Positions 18,191 through 29,762 of a DNA stretch of 45,453 nucleotides are shown one piece after another. The translations under genes were made by a program, and so were the position numbers. A model generated the notes under the pieces. That model ran no database searches, had not been told where the DNA came from, and worked only from the letters and a program-made list of their open reading frames with translations. The DNA comes from CAZCPB01 sp964540295 (GTDB lineage Bacteria; Planctomycetota; Phycisphaerae; Phycisphaerales; UBA1924). The number at the start of each line of letters is the position of its first letter. Position 1 is the first letter of the stretch. The DNA is taken from positions 1-45,453 of the forward strand of contig CAZIMT010000004.1 in assembly GCA_964540295.1 (NCBI GenBank), written 5' to 3'.

Positions 18191-19609
18191 ATGAATTTCT
18201 TTAAGTCTCTTGCTGTCGGCTCGATGACAGGCGTGATGGCAAGGTCGTGCGCTGTCGTCGGGCTTGTTGCCTCTGTGGTCTTTGGTGCGTCTCGGACGCT
18301 CGCCCAGCCAGCTGCCAAGCCAGATCGCTATCCAGATTTTCGCGAGGTTGTCCGCAGTGCCTCGGACCGCGTGTTCCCGGCTGTGGTGTTCATCAAGGTT
18401 GTGCGTGAAAGCAACGACCGCGGCGAAAAAGTGTCCGAGGAGATTTCCGGAAGCGGCGCGATCGTGAGCCCCACGGGCGAGGTCGTGACCAACTGGCATG
18501 TCGTTGACAAGGCACAGTCTGTGAGATGCTTGCTCTCCGATGGGCGAGCCTTGGCGGCCAAAGTCTTGGGCACGGACAAGGACACTGACCTAGGTCTGTT
18601 GCAACTGGAAATCCCCGCGGGTTCAGCGCCCTTGCCTTACGCCAGCTTCGGTGACTCGAGCGTGCTGCGCGAGGGCGACTTTGCGATGGCGATGGGCGCG
18701 CCGTACGGGCTGAACCGGTCGGTGTCGATCGGCATCATCTCGTGCTCGCGGCGGTTCCTTGAAGAAGTGAGCGAGTACAGCCTGTGGCTGCAGACCGACG
18801 CATCGATCAACCCCGGCAACTCGGGCGGGCCGCTCGTGAACACGGCGGGTGAGGTCATCGGCGTCAACGCGCGCGGGTTGAACCAGGCGAACGGCATGGG
18901 GTTCGCGATCCCGGCCGAGACGGTGCGGATTCTGTTGCCGCAGTTGCGCGAGTCGGGGCGCGTGAACTGGAGCTGGACGGGGCTGCAACTTCAGCCGTTG
19001 CGAGACTTTTTCAAGGACGTGTATTTCGACGGCACCGAGGGCGTGATTATCTCGGAGACGGACCCCTCAAGCCCGGGCCGGCTGGCGGGTGTTGAGGCGC
19101 ACGACAGGCTGCTCGCGGTGAACGGCACGCCGGTGGTGGGGCTCACGGCCGAAGACCTGCCAGCGGTGCGGCGGATGCTCGGGCTGTTACCAAAGGGAAA
19201 GCCGGCGAAGCTCGATCTTTTACGCGGCAAGGAGAAGGTGTCGGTCGAGATCACGCCGCGTGAGAAAGGCAAGGTTGAGGGCGAGGAGCTGGCGTGCAAG
19301 CGTTGGGATCTGACGTTCAAGGCCATCAACCAGTTCGACAACCCGGACCTGTATTTTTATCGTGAGAAGGGTGTGTTCGTGCTGGCGACGAAGTACCCCG
19401 GGAACGCAACGACCGCCGGGCTGCGGACCAGCGACATCATCCTGAGGATCGACGGACAGAACATCGAGACGCTCGCTGATGTGGAGAAGCTGCATAAGGA
19501 GGCGGTCGCGAAGGTCGATCAGAAACCACGCGCGGTCTTCACGGTACAACGCGGGGGGCTCGAGCGGCAGATCGTGATGGACTTCGCTCGAGACTATTCA
19601 AAGCAGTGA
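18191..19609 (+). CDS. Exported HtrA/DegP-type serine protease with two PDZ domains
   Basis: Periplasmic protein-quality-control protease of family S1C. The 472-residue precursor has a signal peptide (about 1-38, ending TLAQ) and a complete triad: H103 in VTNWHVV, D133 in DKDTDLGLLQL and S211 in NPGNSGGPLVN. PDZ1 (about 265-360) contains EGVIISETDPSSPGRLAGV, and PDZ2 (about 385-460) contains GVFVLATKYPGNATTAGL and DIILRIDGQNI. The frame is open from 18053, but ATG 18191 starts the signal peptide and has AAGAGG ten bases upstream. The next gene, 104 bases on, appears to be an inactive paralog, so the two may act together. DegP-like or DegQ-like behaviour cannot be told from sequence alone. Confidence 0.93.
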   Translation: MNFFKSLAVGSMTGVMARSCAVVGLVASVVFGASRTLAQPAAKPDRYPDFREVVRSASDRVFPAVVFIKVVRESNDRGEKVSEEISGSGAIVSPTGEVVTNWHVVDKAQSVRCLLSDGRALAAKVLGTDKDTDLGLLQLEIPAGSAPLPYASFGDSSVLREGDFAMAMGAPYGLNRSVSIGIISCSRRFLEEVSEYSLWLQTDASINPGNSGGPLVNTAGEVIGVNARGLNQANGMGFAIPAETVRILLPQLRESGRVNWSWTGLQLQPLRDFFKDVYFDGTEGVIISETDPSSPGRLAGVEAHDRLLAVNGTPVVGLTAEDLPAVRRMLGLLPKGKPAKLDLLRGKEKVSVEITPREKGKVEGEELACKRWDLTFKAINQFDNPDLYFYREKGVFVLATKYPGNATTAGLRTSDIILRIDGQNIETLADVEKLHKEAVAKVDQKPRAVFTVQRGGLERQIVMDFARDYSKQ

Positions 19610-19713
19610 CCCGGTCGCGGCTGCTCTGTCGATTCCTCATCGGATCACGATCGAAATAGACGTACCTTGAGTTTCTTCTGAGTGCAGATGGCCGGGCTTG
19701 TGAAGGAAAGAAC

Positions 19714-22056
19714 ATGGGTCAGATGAAGTTGAATGGTGGTCGAATGGTGATCCGGGCTTTAGCCAAGAGGCTTACCGGATTGATCGCGGTTCTCTCTCTG
19801 TTGCTCTGCTCGGCGGCATTGGCGCAAGAGACCGACTCAAAGCCCGGCGCTTTGATCGACGCGGCGGCGCGGCAGAGGGTCGGCGAACAGGTCGCCAAAG
19901 CGTTCGTGCAGGTCGAGATCACGGCCCAGTACGACAACGGGCAGGCACCCAACCACGAGCAGGCCGGGGCATTCCGCACGGCGAGCGTCCCCACCGCTGG
20001 CGTTACGCCGCGGCCCGCGCAGAACTGGGAGCAACTGATCGACGAAGAGCGACCCTCCGTGCAAGGCGGCTTCCTGCTCGGGCCGACCCGAGTGTACACC
20101 TTCGACCCTTTACTGCACCCTCGCTTCATCAAGTCGATCCGCGTGCGATTTGGGGGTCAGGTGGTGGACGCCAAGCCGTCGTCGTACCCGATCGAGCAGG
20201 GCGGGATGTTTCTCGAACTGGCCGCGCCGCTGCCGGGCACGGAGGCGATCAAGTTCGACAGCACACTGGCTGGGCCTTACCTGGCAGCGGGGTACGACGA
20301 GGCCGGACGACTGCTCGAGGTTGGCTCGATGAGCCGGGACGTGACGATCTCGGCCGATGGCAAGCGGTTCGTGAGCACCGATGTGGAATCTCTCTTTGTG
20401 AACGCCAGCGGAGTGGCGGTCGGGCTCGCGGGAACATCGCGGCTTGCGGTTGATGATTCCTGGAAGAGCGATCCTGCGTCCTGGCTGGCGTTGACGACCG
20501 AGCAGATGACGGCCAAGTTTGCCGCCATAGAGAAGGCCGCCGCGGGTTCGTTGCTCCGCGTCACGCTCGCGCTTCGCAGCCCGCCCAGCAAGGGAGACGC
20601 TCAACCCCGCGGGTACGGCGGCGAGCGCGATGAGAGCGATTCGGCCACCGAGTGGAACGGCACCGGCCTGCTGGTCGACGACGGCACCGTGGTGGTGCTC
20701 GCCAAGTTCAAACCGAAGGTGACGGCCCGGCTCGAACGAGTGCGAGTCTTTGATTCCGCGGGCAAAGAGCACGCGGCGAAGTTCGCGTCCACGCTCAAGG
20801 ACTGGGGCGGGTTCACCGCCAAGCTCGATGCACCGATCTCCGGCGCTGTGCGAATCGCCAAGGACCCGATCAAGAGCTTTCGCGATCGGCTGCTGGTCCG
20901 GGCCGAGGTCGCGGTGCGCGGCGAAGCACGGTCCGTCCACGTCTGGCAGCAGCGAATCTTCGGGTTCATCATCGGCCGGCGCGGTGAGTTTTTCCCGGAA
21001 TTGCCCACCACCGATCAGTTGTACCGCGGCGTGCGGCAGACCTCACCGCTGAGCTTCGTCTTCGGGCTCGATGGCTCGCTCATCGCGCTTCCAGTTCAGC
21101 ATCGCGAGAAGATCACGTCGGAGCGCGGTGAGAGCGCTCCCCTGATGGTGCCAGCGGCGATGCTCATGGAAGAGCTGAGCCGGGGCGTTGCAGCGTTCGA
21201 TGTCGAGAACAGGCCGCTCGCCGAAGAGGAGGAGAATCGGCTCGCGTGGTTGGGAGTCGAATTGCAAGGGCTCGACCCCGAGCTCGCCCGCGCCAACAAC
21301 GTCTCGGAGCAGACGGAAGACGGCACGACCGGCGCGATCGTCACGTTTGTCTACGAGAACTCCCCGGCCGCGACGGCCGAGCTGAAATCCGGCGATATTC
21401 TGCTTCGGATCCACGTTGAAGGTCAGCCCAAGCCGCTAGAGATTGCAGGCGATTTCGATTCCGCCCGGAACATGCAGAACTTCTGGCAGTACCTGGACCA
21501 AATCCCGCCGGAGTACTTCGACCGCATCCCCACACCCTGGCCCGCTTCTGAGACCACGCTGATCCGCTCCCTGACGGACCTGGGCTTCGGCACGGCCTTC
21601 TCGGTCGAGATCTTCCGCGACGGCAAGGTCTCGAGCGTTGACCTCAAGGTTGCGCAGAGCCCGCCGCACTATGAGGCCGCGAAGCGGTTCACGTCCGATG
21701 ACCTGGGCATCACAGTTCGTAACATCACGTACGAGGTGCGGCGCTATTTCCGCCTGAAGCCCGGCGACCCCGGTGTGATTGTCTCGAAAGTTGAGAAAGG
21801 CGGGAAGGCCGCGATCTCGGGCGTGAAACCCTACGAGATCGTCACGAGCATCAACGATCAGCCGATCACCTCCGTCGCGGACGCCGAAAAGGGGTTGAAG
21901 GCGGGCGGCGAGATGCGCATCGGGATCAAACGCATGACGCAGGGCCGGATCGTGAAGGTGAAAGCGGGAGTGGCTGGTGACGTAAAGAACGTGCCCAAGG
22001 GCGATGAGGATGCGCCCGCGAGTGCGGGCGAGCCCGGGCCCGCAGAGAAGAAGTAA
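19714..22056 (+). CDS. Exported HtrA-like pseudoprotease with two degenerate trypsin-fold regions and two PDZ domains
   Basis: A 780-residue secreted protein (signal peptide about 1-38, ending ALAQ). Aligned by eye with the HtrA encoded just upstream, residues about 60-240 keep the fold pattern (GGFLLGPTRVYTF, LFVNASGVAVGLAG against PLVNTAGEVIGVNA), but the catalytic His aligns with P132 and the Ser with V224. Residues about 310-465 repeat the pattern (EWNGTGLLVDDGTVVVLAKF) with Lys331 in place of His and Gly365 in place of Asp. Two PDZ domains follow: about 512-640 (WLGVELQGLDPELARANNV) and 665-755 (LGITVRNITYEVRRYFRL). The C-terminal tail is charged. ATG 19714 has AAGGA six bases upstream. 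It is probably not a protease; a regulatory or chaperone-like partner of HtrA is an inference. Confidence 0.75.
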   Translation: MGQMKLNGGRMVIRALAKRLTGLIAVLSLLLCSAALAQETDSKPGALIDAAARQRVGEQVAKAFVQVEITAQYDNGQAPNHEQAGAFRTASVPTAGVTPRPAQNWEQLIDEERPSVQGGFLLGPTRVYTFDPLLHPRFIKSIRVRFGGQVVDAKPSSYPIEQGGMFLELAAPLPGTEAIKFDSTLAGPYLAAGYDEAGRLLEVGSMSRDVTISADGKRFVSTDVESLFVNASGVAVGLAGTSRLAVDDSWKSDPASWLALTTEQMTAKFAAIEKAAAGSLLRVTLALRSPPSKGDAQPRGYGGERDESDSATEWNGTGLLVDDGTVVVLAKFKPKVTARLERVRVFDSAGKEHAAKFASTLKDWGGFTAKLDAPISGAVRIAKDPIKSFRDRLLVRAEVAVRGEARSVHVWQQRIFGFIIGRRGEFFPELPTTDQLYRGVRQTSPLSFVFGLDGSLIALPVQHREKITSERGESAPLMVPAAMLMEELSRGVAAFDVENRPLAEEEENRLAWLGVELQGLDPELARANNVSEQTEDGTTGAIVTFVYENSPAATAELKSGDILLRIHVEGQPKPLEIAGDFDSARNMQNFWQYLDQIPPEYFDRIPTPWPASETTLIRSLTDLGFGTAFSVEIFRDGKVSSVDLKVAQSPPHYEAAKRFTSDDLGITVRNITYEVRRYFRLKPGDPGVIVSKVEKGGKAAISGVKPYEIVTSINDQPITSVADAEKGLKAGGEMRIGIKRMTQGRIVKVKAGVAGDVKNVPKGDEDAPASAGEPGPAEKK

Positions 22057-22184
22057 GCAGCGGGAAAGCTCGCGTCTCAGCGGGCGTGAAGCGAATAGCC
22101 GCGTGCTTGGTGTGGTTTGATCGCGACCGATGAGTATGTGCTTTGCCGCGTGAGATCATCGCGCGGTTTTCGAAAGGTGAGTCG

Positions 22185-25100
22185 ATGCTTTTGAAGAGTT
22201 TTTCGCGTGCGTTCAACCGTCTAGGACAAGCTCGCTTCGGGCGCGGTTTATCGGCGATCCTCTTGGGCGTCGGGCTCGCGCCGTCGCTCTGCCCTGCGCA
22301 GCTCGCCGGGCCTGCGCCAGCTCAACCCGTGAACACGGCCGTCGTAAAGCCGGAAGTTGCCAAGGCTGACCAGGCCGCGAAACCAGAGAAGCCCAAGTGG
22401 GACGTCAACGCCCCGCCCGGCCCGGCCCGCGATCTGACCATCGACGTCACCGAGGGAACATGGCTGAGCATCGATCTCAGCCCCGACGGCAAGTGGATCG
22501 CGTTCGATCTGCTAGGCGATCTCTACATCATGCCCGCATCCGGCTGCACCGGCGAACAGGCCGCGACGGCGATCACCTCCGGCGTTGCGTGGGACATGCA
22601 GCCTCGCTTCAGCCCCGACGGCACCACCATCGCGTTTACCAGCGACCGCGGCGGCGGCGACAACATTTGGACCATCTCGCGCCAGGGCCCCGACCGCGCG
22701 GGCGAGTTCGGCGGAGAACTCAAGCAGGTCACCAAAGAGTCGTACCGGCTCCTCAACAGCCCCGCTTGGGCCCCCGATGGCCAGTTCATTGTCGCGCACA
22801 AACACTTCACCTCACGACGGTCGCTCGGCTCGGGCGAGATGTGGCTTTACCACATCACCGGCGGCGACGGCCTGCAGATGACCGTCAAGCCCAACGAGCA
22901 GAAGGACGTCGGCGAGCCGATGTTCTCGCCCGACGGGAAATACCTGTATTACAGCATCGATTCCACGCCCGGAGACCAGTTCGAGTACAACCGAGATTCC
23001 ACGGCCGGGATCTATTCCATCGATCGCCTCGATCGGCAGACGGGCGAGATCAAGTCGATGATTGCGGGCCCGGGCGGCGCGGTGCGCCCGACGCCGTCGC
23101 GCTCGGGAACCCAGCTCGCGTACGTGAAGCGAGATCGCACGCTAAGCGAACTCTGGGTGCTCGACACGCCCTCGGGAAAAGTCCGCAAGGTGACGGCCGG
23201 GCTCGAACGCGACATGCAAGAAGCCTGGGCAGTGCACGGCGTGTACCCGACGATGGCGTGGACACCCGACGATCGCGCGATCGTGCTGTGGGCGGGCGGC
23301 AAGATTCAGAGAGTCGATGTGGCGACGGGCGCGATGACCGCGATTCCCTTCCGCGTGAAATCAACCCGGCGTGTCGAGGACGCGGTGCGCTTCCCGATCG
23401 AGGTCAGCCCCGACAAGTTTGATGTGAAGCTCCTGCGCAGCGTCACTGTTTCCCCCAAGGGCGACCTCGTGGCGTACCAGGCGCTCGGACATTTGTACAC
23501 GCGGGAGCTGCCCGAGGGTGAGCCGCGCCGCGTCACCACGCAGAACGAGCACTTCGAGTTCTCACCATCGTTCTCACGCGACGGCGCGTCGATCGTCTAC
23601 ACGACCTGGAACGACGAGAAACTCGGCACGGTGCGTGTTGCCTCAACCAGCGGCGGCGAGGGCCGAGTCATTACGACCCAACCCGGTCACTACGTTGATC
23701 CGACTTTCACGCCCGACGGGTCGAAGGTCTTGTTCGGCCGAGTCTCGGGAGGCGGGCTCACCACGCCGATCTGGTCCTATGAAACAGGCCTGTACTGGTC
23801 GCTCGCGCAGGGCGGCCCGGCGACGCGGATCAGCAAGAAAGGTCGGAACCCGCAGTTCGGCGCGGACAACGACCGCGTTTTCTTGACCGTCACCGACTAT
23901 CAGAAAGAGACGGACCACACTTCGCTGATCAGCATGAAGCTCGACAGCACCGAAGAGCGCACGCACGTTTCGGTCGACAACGCCACCGAGTTCGCGATCT
24001 CGCCGGACGGCAAGTGGCTCGCGAGTGTCGAACGGTTCAACGCGTACATCATGCCGTTCGTGGCAACGGGCCGAGAGATGAGCCTTAGCGGAAAGAGCAC
24101 GGCCGTGCCGGTCGCGCGTGTGACGAAAGAAGCGGGCAGGAACATCCATTGGTCCGGCGACAGCACGGCACTGCACTGGTCGCTGGGCCCGGAGCTGTTC
24201 ACCCGCAAACTCGCGGACTCGTTCGCGTTCATCGCCGGTGCGCCGGAGAAGTTGCCAGATGCGCCCGCGACCGGAGTAAACATTTCGTTCAAGGTTCCTA
24301 CCGACACGCCGACCGGCAAGCTCGCGTTCGTTGGCGGGCGAGTAATCACGATGAACGGCGAGGCCGGGCACGAATCGGTTCTCGAGAACGCCGTGGTCGT
24401 GGTTGATCGCAACCGCATCGTCGCGGTCGGCGCTCGCGCGACGACGCTGATTCCCGCTGATGCAACCGTCATCGACTGCACCGGCAAGACCCTCATGCCC
24501 GGCATCATCGACGTCCACGCCCACGGCTCGCAGGGTCAGAGCGGCATGACGCCGCAGAAAAACTGGGGGCAATATGCCAACCTCGCGTTCGGCGTGACGA
24601 CGATCCACGACCCGTCCAACGACACCGACTCGATCTTCGCCGCTAGCGAGCTCGCCAAGGCCGGGATGATCGTGACGCCGCGGATCTTCTCGACCGGGAC
24701 CATCCTCTACGGCGCGACCGGCTCGTTCAAGGCCGAGATCGACAGTCTCGACGACGCGCTGTTCCATCTTCGTCGCATGAAGGCCGTCGGCGCGTTCAGC
24801 GTCAAGAGTTACAACCAGCCGCGGCGCGAGCAGCGCCAGCAGGTCATCGAGGCCGCGCGGCAGACCGGGATGATGGTCGTCCCCGAGGGCGGCTCGCTCT
24901 TTCAGCACAACCTGACGATGGTCGTTGATGGCCACACCGGCGTCGAGCACTCGCTGCCCGTGCAGCATATTTACAAGGACGTGCAGCAACTGTGGGGCCC
25001 GACGAAGGTCGGCTACACGCCCACGCTCATCGTCGGCTACGGCGGGCTCGATGGGGAGTCGTACATGTTCGACCGCTCGAAGGTCTGGGAGAACGAACGG

Positions 25101-25682
25101 CTCTTGAACTTCGTGCCGCGCGCGATCGTCGACACGCGTTCGCGTCGGCGCCAGACCGCGCCGGATCAGGACTACAACGTGCTCAAGAGCTCGGGCATCT
25201 GCAAGAGCCTGCTCGACGTGGGCGTTAAGGTCCAGCTTGGCGCGCATGGCCAGCTCGCGGGGCTCGGCGCGCAGTGGGAGCTCTGGCTCATCGCGTTGGG
25301 CGGCCTCACGCCGATGCAGGCGCTGCGGGCGGCCACGCTCGATGGCGCGTTCTATATCGGGCTCGATAAGGATCTCGGCTCGATCGAGGTCGGGAAGCTC
25401 GCCGACCTCCTCGTGCTCGACGCCAACCCGCTCGAGAACATCCGCAATTCCGAGCAGATCAAGTACACCGTCGCCAACGGGCGAATTTTCGAGGCCAAGA
25501 CCATGGCGCAGGTTGGCAATCACGCTTCGCCCGCGCCGAAGTTTTACTGGGCAGATCTCCAGGGTGCGCTCGGCATGCAGGTGCAGTCGCAGATGACGGG
25601 GTGCGCCGGCTGCGGCCGAGTCGGCGGTTCGTGCACGCCATCGAAGGTCACTCACGACGGTGTGGTTGATGGATACCGCTAG
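22185..25682 (+). CDS. Exported PD40 beta-propeller/amidohydrolase fusion protein
   Basis: A 1165-residue exported protein with a hydrophobic signal segment (about 16-40). Residues about 85-700 carry TolB-like PD40 repeats, such as FSPDGTTIAFTSDRGGGDNI, FSPDGKYLYYS and ISPDGKWLASV, that form one or two propellers. Residues about 710-1120 form a metal-dependent amidohydrolase of the imidazolonepropionase/prolidase-like group: MPGIIDVHAHG holds the HxH pair, SVKSYNQP has the likely carbamylated Lys, DGHTGVEHS a metal His, and GSIEVGKLADLLVLD the typical end. The C-terminal 45 residues contain a Cys cluster (GCAGCGRVGGSC). ATG 22185 is preferred over an upstream TTG because AAAGGTGAG precedes it. 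Such fusions are thought to act on peptides in the envelope; the substrate is unknown. Confidence 0.88.
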   Translation: MLLKSFSRAFNRLGQARFGRGLSAILLGVGLAPSLCPAQLAGPAPAQPVNTAVVKPEVAKADQAAKPEKPKWDVNAPPGPARDLTIDVTEGTWLSIDLSPDGKWIAFDLLGDLYIMPASGCTGEQAATAITSGVAWDMQPRFSPDGTTIAFTSDRGGGDNIWTISRQGPDRAGEFGGELKQVTKESYRLLNSPAWAPDGQFIVAHKHFTSRRSLGSGEMWLYHITGGDGLQMTVKPNEQKDVGEPMFSPDGKYLYYSIDSTPGDQFEYNRDSTAGIYSIDRLDRQTGEIKSMIAGPGGAVRPTPSRSGTQLAYVKRDRTLSELWVLDTPSGKVRKVTAGLERDMQEAWAVHGVYPTMAWTPDDRAIVLWAGGKIQRVDVATGAMTAIPFRVKSTRRVEDAVRFPIEVSPDKFDVKLLRSVTVSPKGDLVAYQALGHLYTRELPEGEPRRVTTQNEHFEFSPSFSRDGASIVYTTWNDEKLGTVRVASTSGGEGRVITTQPGHYVDPTFTPDGSKVLFGRVSGGGLTTPIWSYETGLYWSLAQGGPATRISKKGRNPQFGADNDRVFLTVTDYQKETDHTSLISMKLDSTEERTHVSVDNATEFAISPDGKWLASVERFNAYIMPFVATGREMSLSGKSTAVPVARVTKEAGRNIHWSGDSTALHWSLGPELFTRKLADSFAFIAGAPEKLPDAPATGVNISFKVPTDTPTGKLAFVGGRVITMNGEAGHESVLENAVVVVDRNRIVAVGARATTLIPADATVIDCTGKTLMPGIIDVHAHGSQGQSGMTPQKNWGQYANLAFGVTTIHDPSNDTDSIFAASELAKAGMIVTPRIFSTGTILYGATGSFKAEIDSLDDALFHLRRMKAVGAFSVKSYNQPRREQRQQVIEAARQTGMMVVPEGGSLFQHNLTMVVDGHTGVEHSLPVQHIYKDVQQLWGPTKVGYTPTLIVGYGGLDGESYMFDRSKVWENERLLNFVPRAIVDTRSRRRQTAPDQDYNVLKSSGICKSLLDVGVKVQLGAHGQLAGLGAQWELWLIALGGLTPMQALRAATLDGAFYIGLDKDLGSIEVGKLADLLVLDANPLENIRNSEQIKYTVANGRIFEAKTMAQVGNHASPAPKFYWADLQGALGMQVQSQMTGCAGCGRVGGSCTPSKVTHDGVVDGYR

Positions 25683-25757
25683 TTGCTGAACACCCAATTT
25701 ATCGCGAGAAAACGTGCACAAAGAGAAGATCGCCCGCGGCCGACCTAAGTTTCGCCC

Positions 25758-27707
<1,950 letters not shown>

Positions 27708-27725
27708 GAGCAAACCGCGTTAGTG

Positions 27726-29687
27726 TTAGTGCTCCCCGATGTCACCGGGCGCGAGGATCGCTCTCGAATCGTCCTGAGCAGGGACAGCAGCAGGCCACGG
27801 CTGACCGAGCCAGTTCTGGTACGCGGAGCGCTGGGCTTGGGTAGGTTCGCTGACGCGCCGGAGTTTGGGTCGTTCCGACGACTTCGATCCCAATGCGAAC
27901 TCGATCTCGCGCAACGCGTCGTATCGAAACACGGTGAGTTTTACCTGATCACCGGGCGCGAGCGATTTCAAGAGTTTGTCCCACACGCCAGACCGCAGCC
28001 GTAAGCCGTTGGCCGCCATCACAGTGTCGCCAGCGATCAGCCCCGCGGCATAAGCCGGGCCGTCGCTCAGCACCGCGCTGACGGTGGGCGGGTCCGAGGA
28101 ATCAAAGTTGATCCCGGCGTAGGCCGCATCCTCACGCTTGCCTTTCTTTGCGTCCACGAGCTCAAGCCCCAGCACACCGACCTTCGACGCGAACGGGTAG
28201 GGCTGAAGCCCCGAGATATACCGATCGAAAAACTCGGTGAAGTCGGACCTCGCAAGCCGATTGGCCGAGTCGATGACGTCGCGGCGCGTGTACCCGCGCC
28301 CGGTTTCCGGGAATCTTTCGTAGAGATCGCGCATGAGGTCGTCCAGCGACGCGGCGCCAGCCGATCGTTCGCGGACTTCAAGGTCGAGCAGGAAACTCGC
28401 CATGGACCCGCGATCGTAAAACGAAACCCGCGAGTTCACGTCGTCGGGCGAGGGCCGGTTGAACTTGATCCACGAATCGAAGCTCGATTCCTCCACGCTC
28501 TGCACCCCCGTGCCCGGTCGATCGCGCGGCCCGTTGATCCCGGCCGTGAGCCCATCGAGCTCCGAATCGGGCGTCGAAAGCCCGGCACGCACCAGCATGA
28601 CACCCTGGTAGTACGAGGTCGTGCCCTCGGCGATCCACAGCAGATCAGTGTAGTTCTCGTGCTGGTAGTCATACGGCCGCAAACCCGCGGGCCGCAGACG
28701 CTTGACGTTCCAAGTGTGGAAAAACTCGTGCGAAACAAGCCCGAGGAAGCGGCGGTACGAGTCCTCGCTTTGGAAGACGGTGGGCGTGCACTGCATGATC
28801 GTCGAGTTCCAGTGCTCGGTCCCGCCCCCGCCGCCCGGATACACGTGGATCATGAACACGTAACGGTCGTAGGGAAGATCGCCGAAGAGCTTCTTCTGCT
28901 CGGCCACGATCTTGGCAAAGTCGGTGGTCAGGCGTTCGGACGTGTACATCTTCCCGGCCTGCGTTTTCCGCTCGCCGCCGGGCCCGTCGCCCCACCAGAC
29001 CACGATCTCGTGCGGCGTGTCCTCAACCTCGAACGTGAACACGTCGTGGATCCCTGCTTCGATCGGCGAATCGACGAGGCGGTCGTAATCTACCGCGTAC
29101 AGCATGGTCGGGTCGCCCTTGATCGAGGGAAGCCCGCACGAAACGCTCCAGCCGACGGGCAGTTCGAGCTTGACGTTAGCGGGCAGCGCGCGGAACTCTG
29201 GCGCGTAGACGAAAACGGTGGCCGGGCTAAGAAAGGCGTGACTCTCATCGACGTGCCGGGTCCGGTCCCCGATGGAGTTCGCGTACAGCACATAGTCCAC
29301 GCGAACCTCAGCCGCGCCAAGGGTCTGAATCCGCCACGTCGCCTTGTCGGTCTTCTCGCACACAAGCGGCGTGCCGTCCGCGGTCGAGGCGCTGAGCCAG
29401 CGGATCGAACTCGCGGGTTCGAGGACCGTGTACCGACCAGGCCGCCAGACGGGGAGGCAGATGTCGAGCGCGTCGCCGTTGGCCGCGCCGTTGACACCGG
29501 TAAGCCGCATAGTCATGTGGACAGTCTGCGTCCGCGCGTCCATCAGGCCGACGGTGTACTCGACGCTCTGGTCGGCCTCGTGCCCGCGTGCTGCTCCCCC
29601 GGCCGCGCTGCTCGCCGCGAGCAAAGACAAGATCGATCCCAGCGCCACAGCCACCATCGACATCGTCATGGTCACGCTCCGCGTCAT
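27726..29687 (-). CDS. Exported M61-family zinc aminopeptidase with PDZ domain
   Basis: Predicted glycyl-aminopeptidase-like metallopeptidase of family M61, in the envelope or secreted. The 653-residue precursor has a signal segment near 8-30. The zinc site is intact: H320-E321-F-F-H324 in SHEFFHTWN and the third ligand E354 in LLWIAEGTTSYYQG. The N-terminal beta domain carries the LPVWRPGRYTVLEPAS block usual for the family, and a C-terminal PDZ domain (about 520-625) has VSAVLSDGPAYAAGLIAGD. An in-frame TTG 36 bases upstream exists, but ATG 29687 is preferred because the signal peptide starts there. The gene lies 75 bases downstream of frr in the same direction and may be read from the pyrH-frr promoter. 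Confidence 0.92.
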   Translation of the reverse strand: MTRSVTMTMSMVAVALGSILSLLAASSAAGGAARGHEADQSVEYTVGLMDARTQTVHMTMRLTGVNGAANGDALDICLPVWRPGRYTVLEPASSIRWLSASTADGTPLVCEKTDKATWRIQTLGAAEVRVDYVLYANSIGDRTRHVDESHAFLSPATVFVYAPEFRALPANVKLELPVGWSVSCGLPSIKGDPTMLYAVDYDRLVDSPIEAGIHDVFTFEVEDTPHEIVVWWGDGPGGERKTQAGKMYTSERLTTDFAKIVAEQKKLFGDLPYDRYVFMIHVYPGGGGGTEHWNSTIMQCTPTVFQSEDSYRRFLGLVSHEFFHTWNVKRLRPAGLRPYDYQHENYTDLLWIAEGTTSYYQGVMLVRAGLSTPDSELDGLTAGINGPRDRPGTGVQSVEESSFDSWIKFNRPSPDDVNSRVSFYDRGSMASFLLDLEVRERSAGAASLDDLMRDLYERFPETGRGYTRRDVIDSANRLARSDFTEFFDRYISGLQPYPFASKVGVLGLELVDAKKGKREDAAYAGINFDSSDPPTVSAVLSDGPAYAAGLIAGDTVMAANGLRLRSGVWDKLLKSLAPGDQVKLTVFRYDALREIEFALGSKSSERPKLRRVSEPTQAQRSAYQNWLGQPWPAAVPAQDDSRAILAPGDIGEH

Positions 29688-29762
29688 CGGTTCACTGTCA
29701 TCGCGATCGCTTGGTCGGTTCAATGAAGACGAGGCACTCCGTCACGCTGCACGATCGCAGGC

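Noticed and set aside
19610..22184. Search for a dif site near the skew change
   Set aside because: No sequence resembling the conserved XerD arm TTATGTTAAAT was seen in the gaps 19610-19713 and 22057-22184, so no site is claimed.
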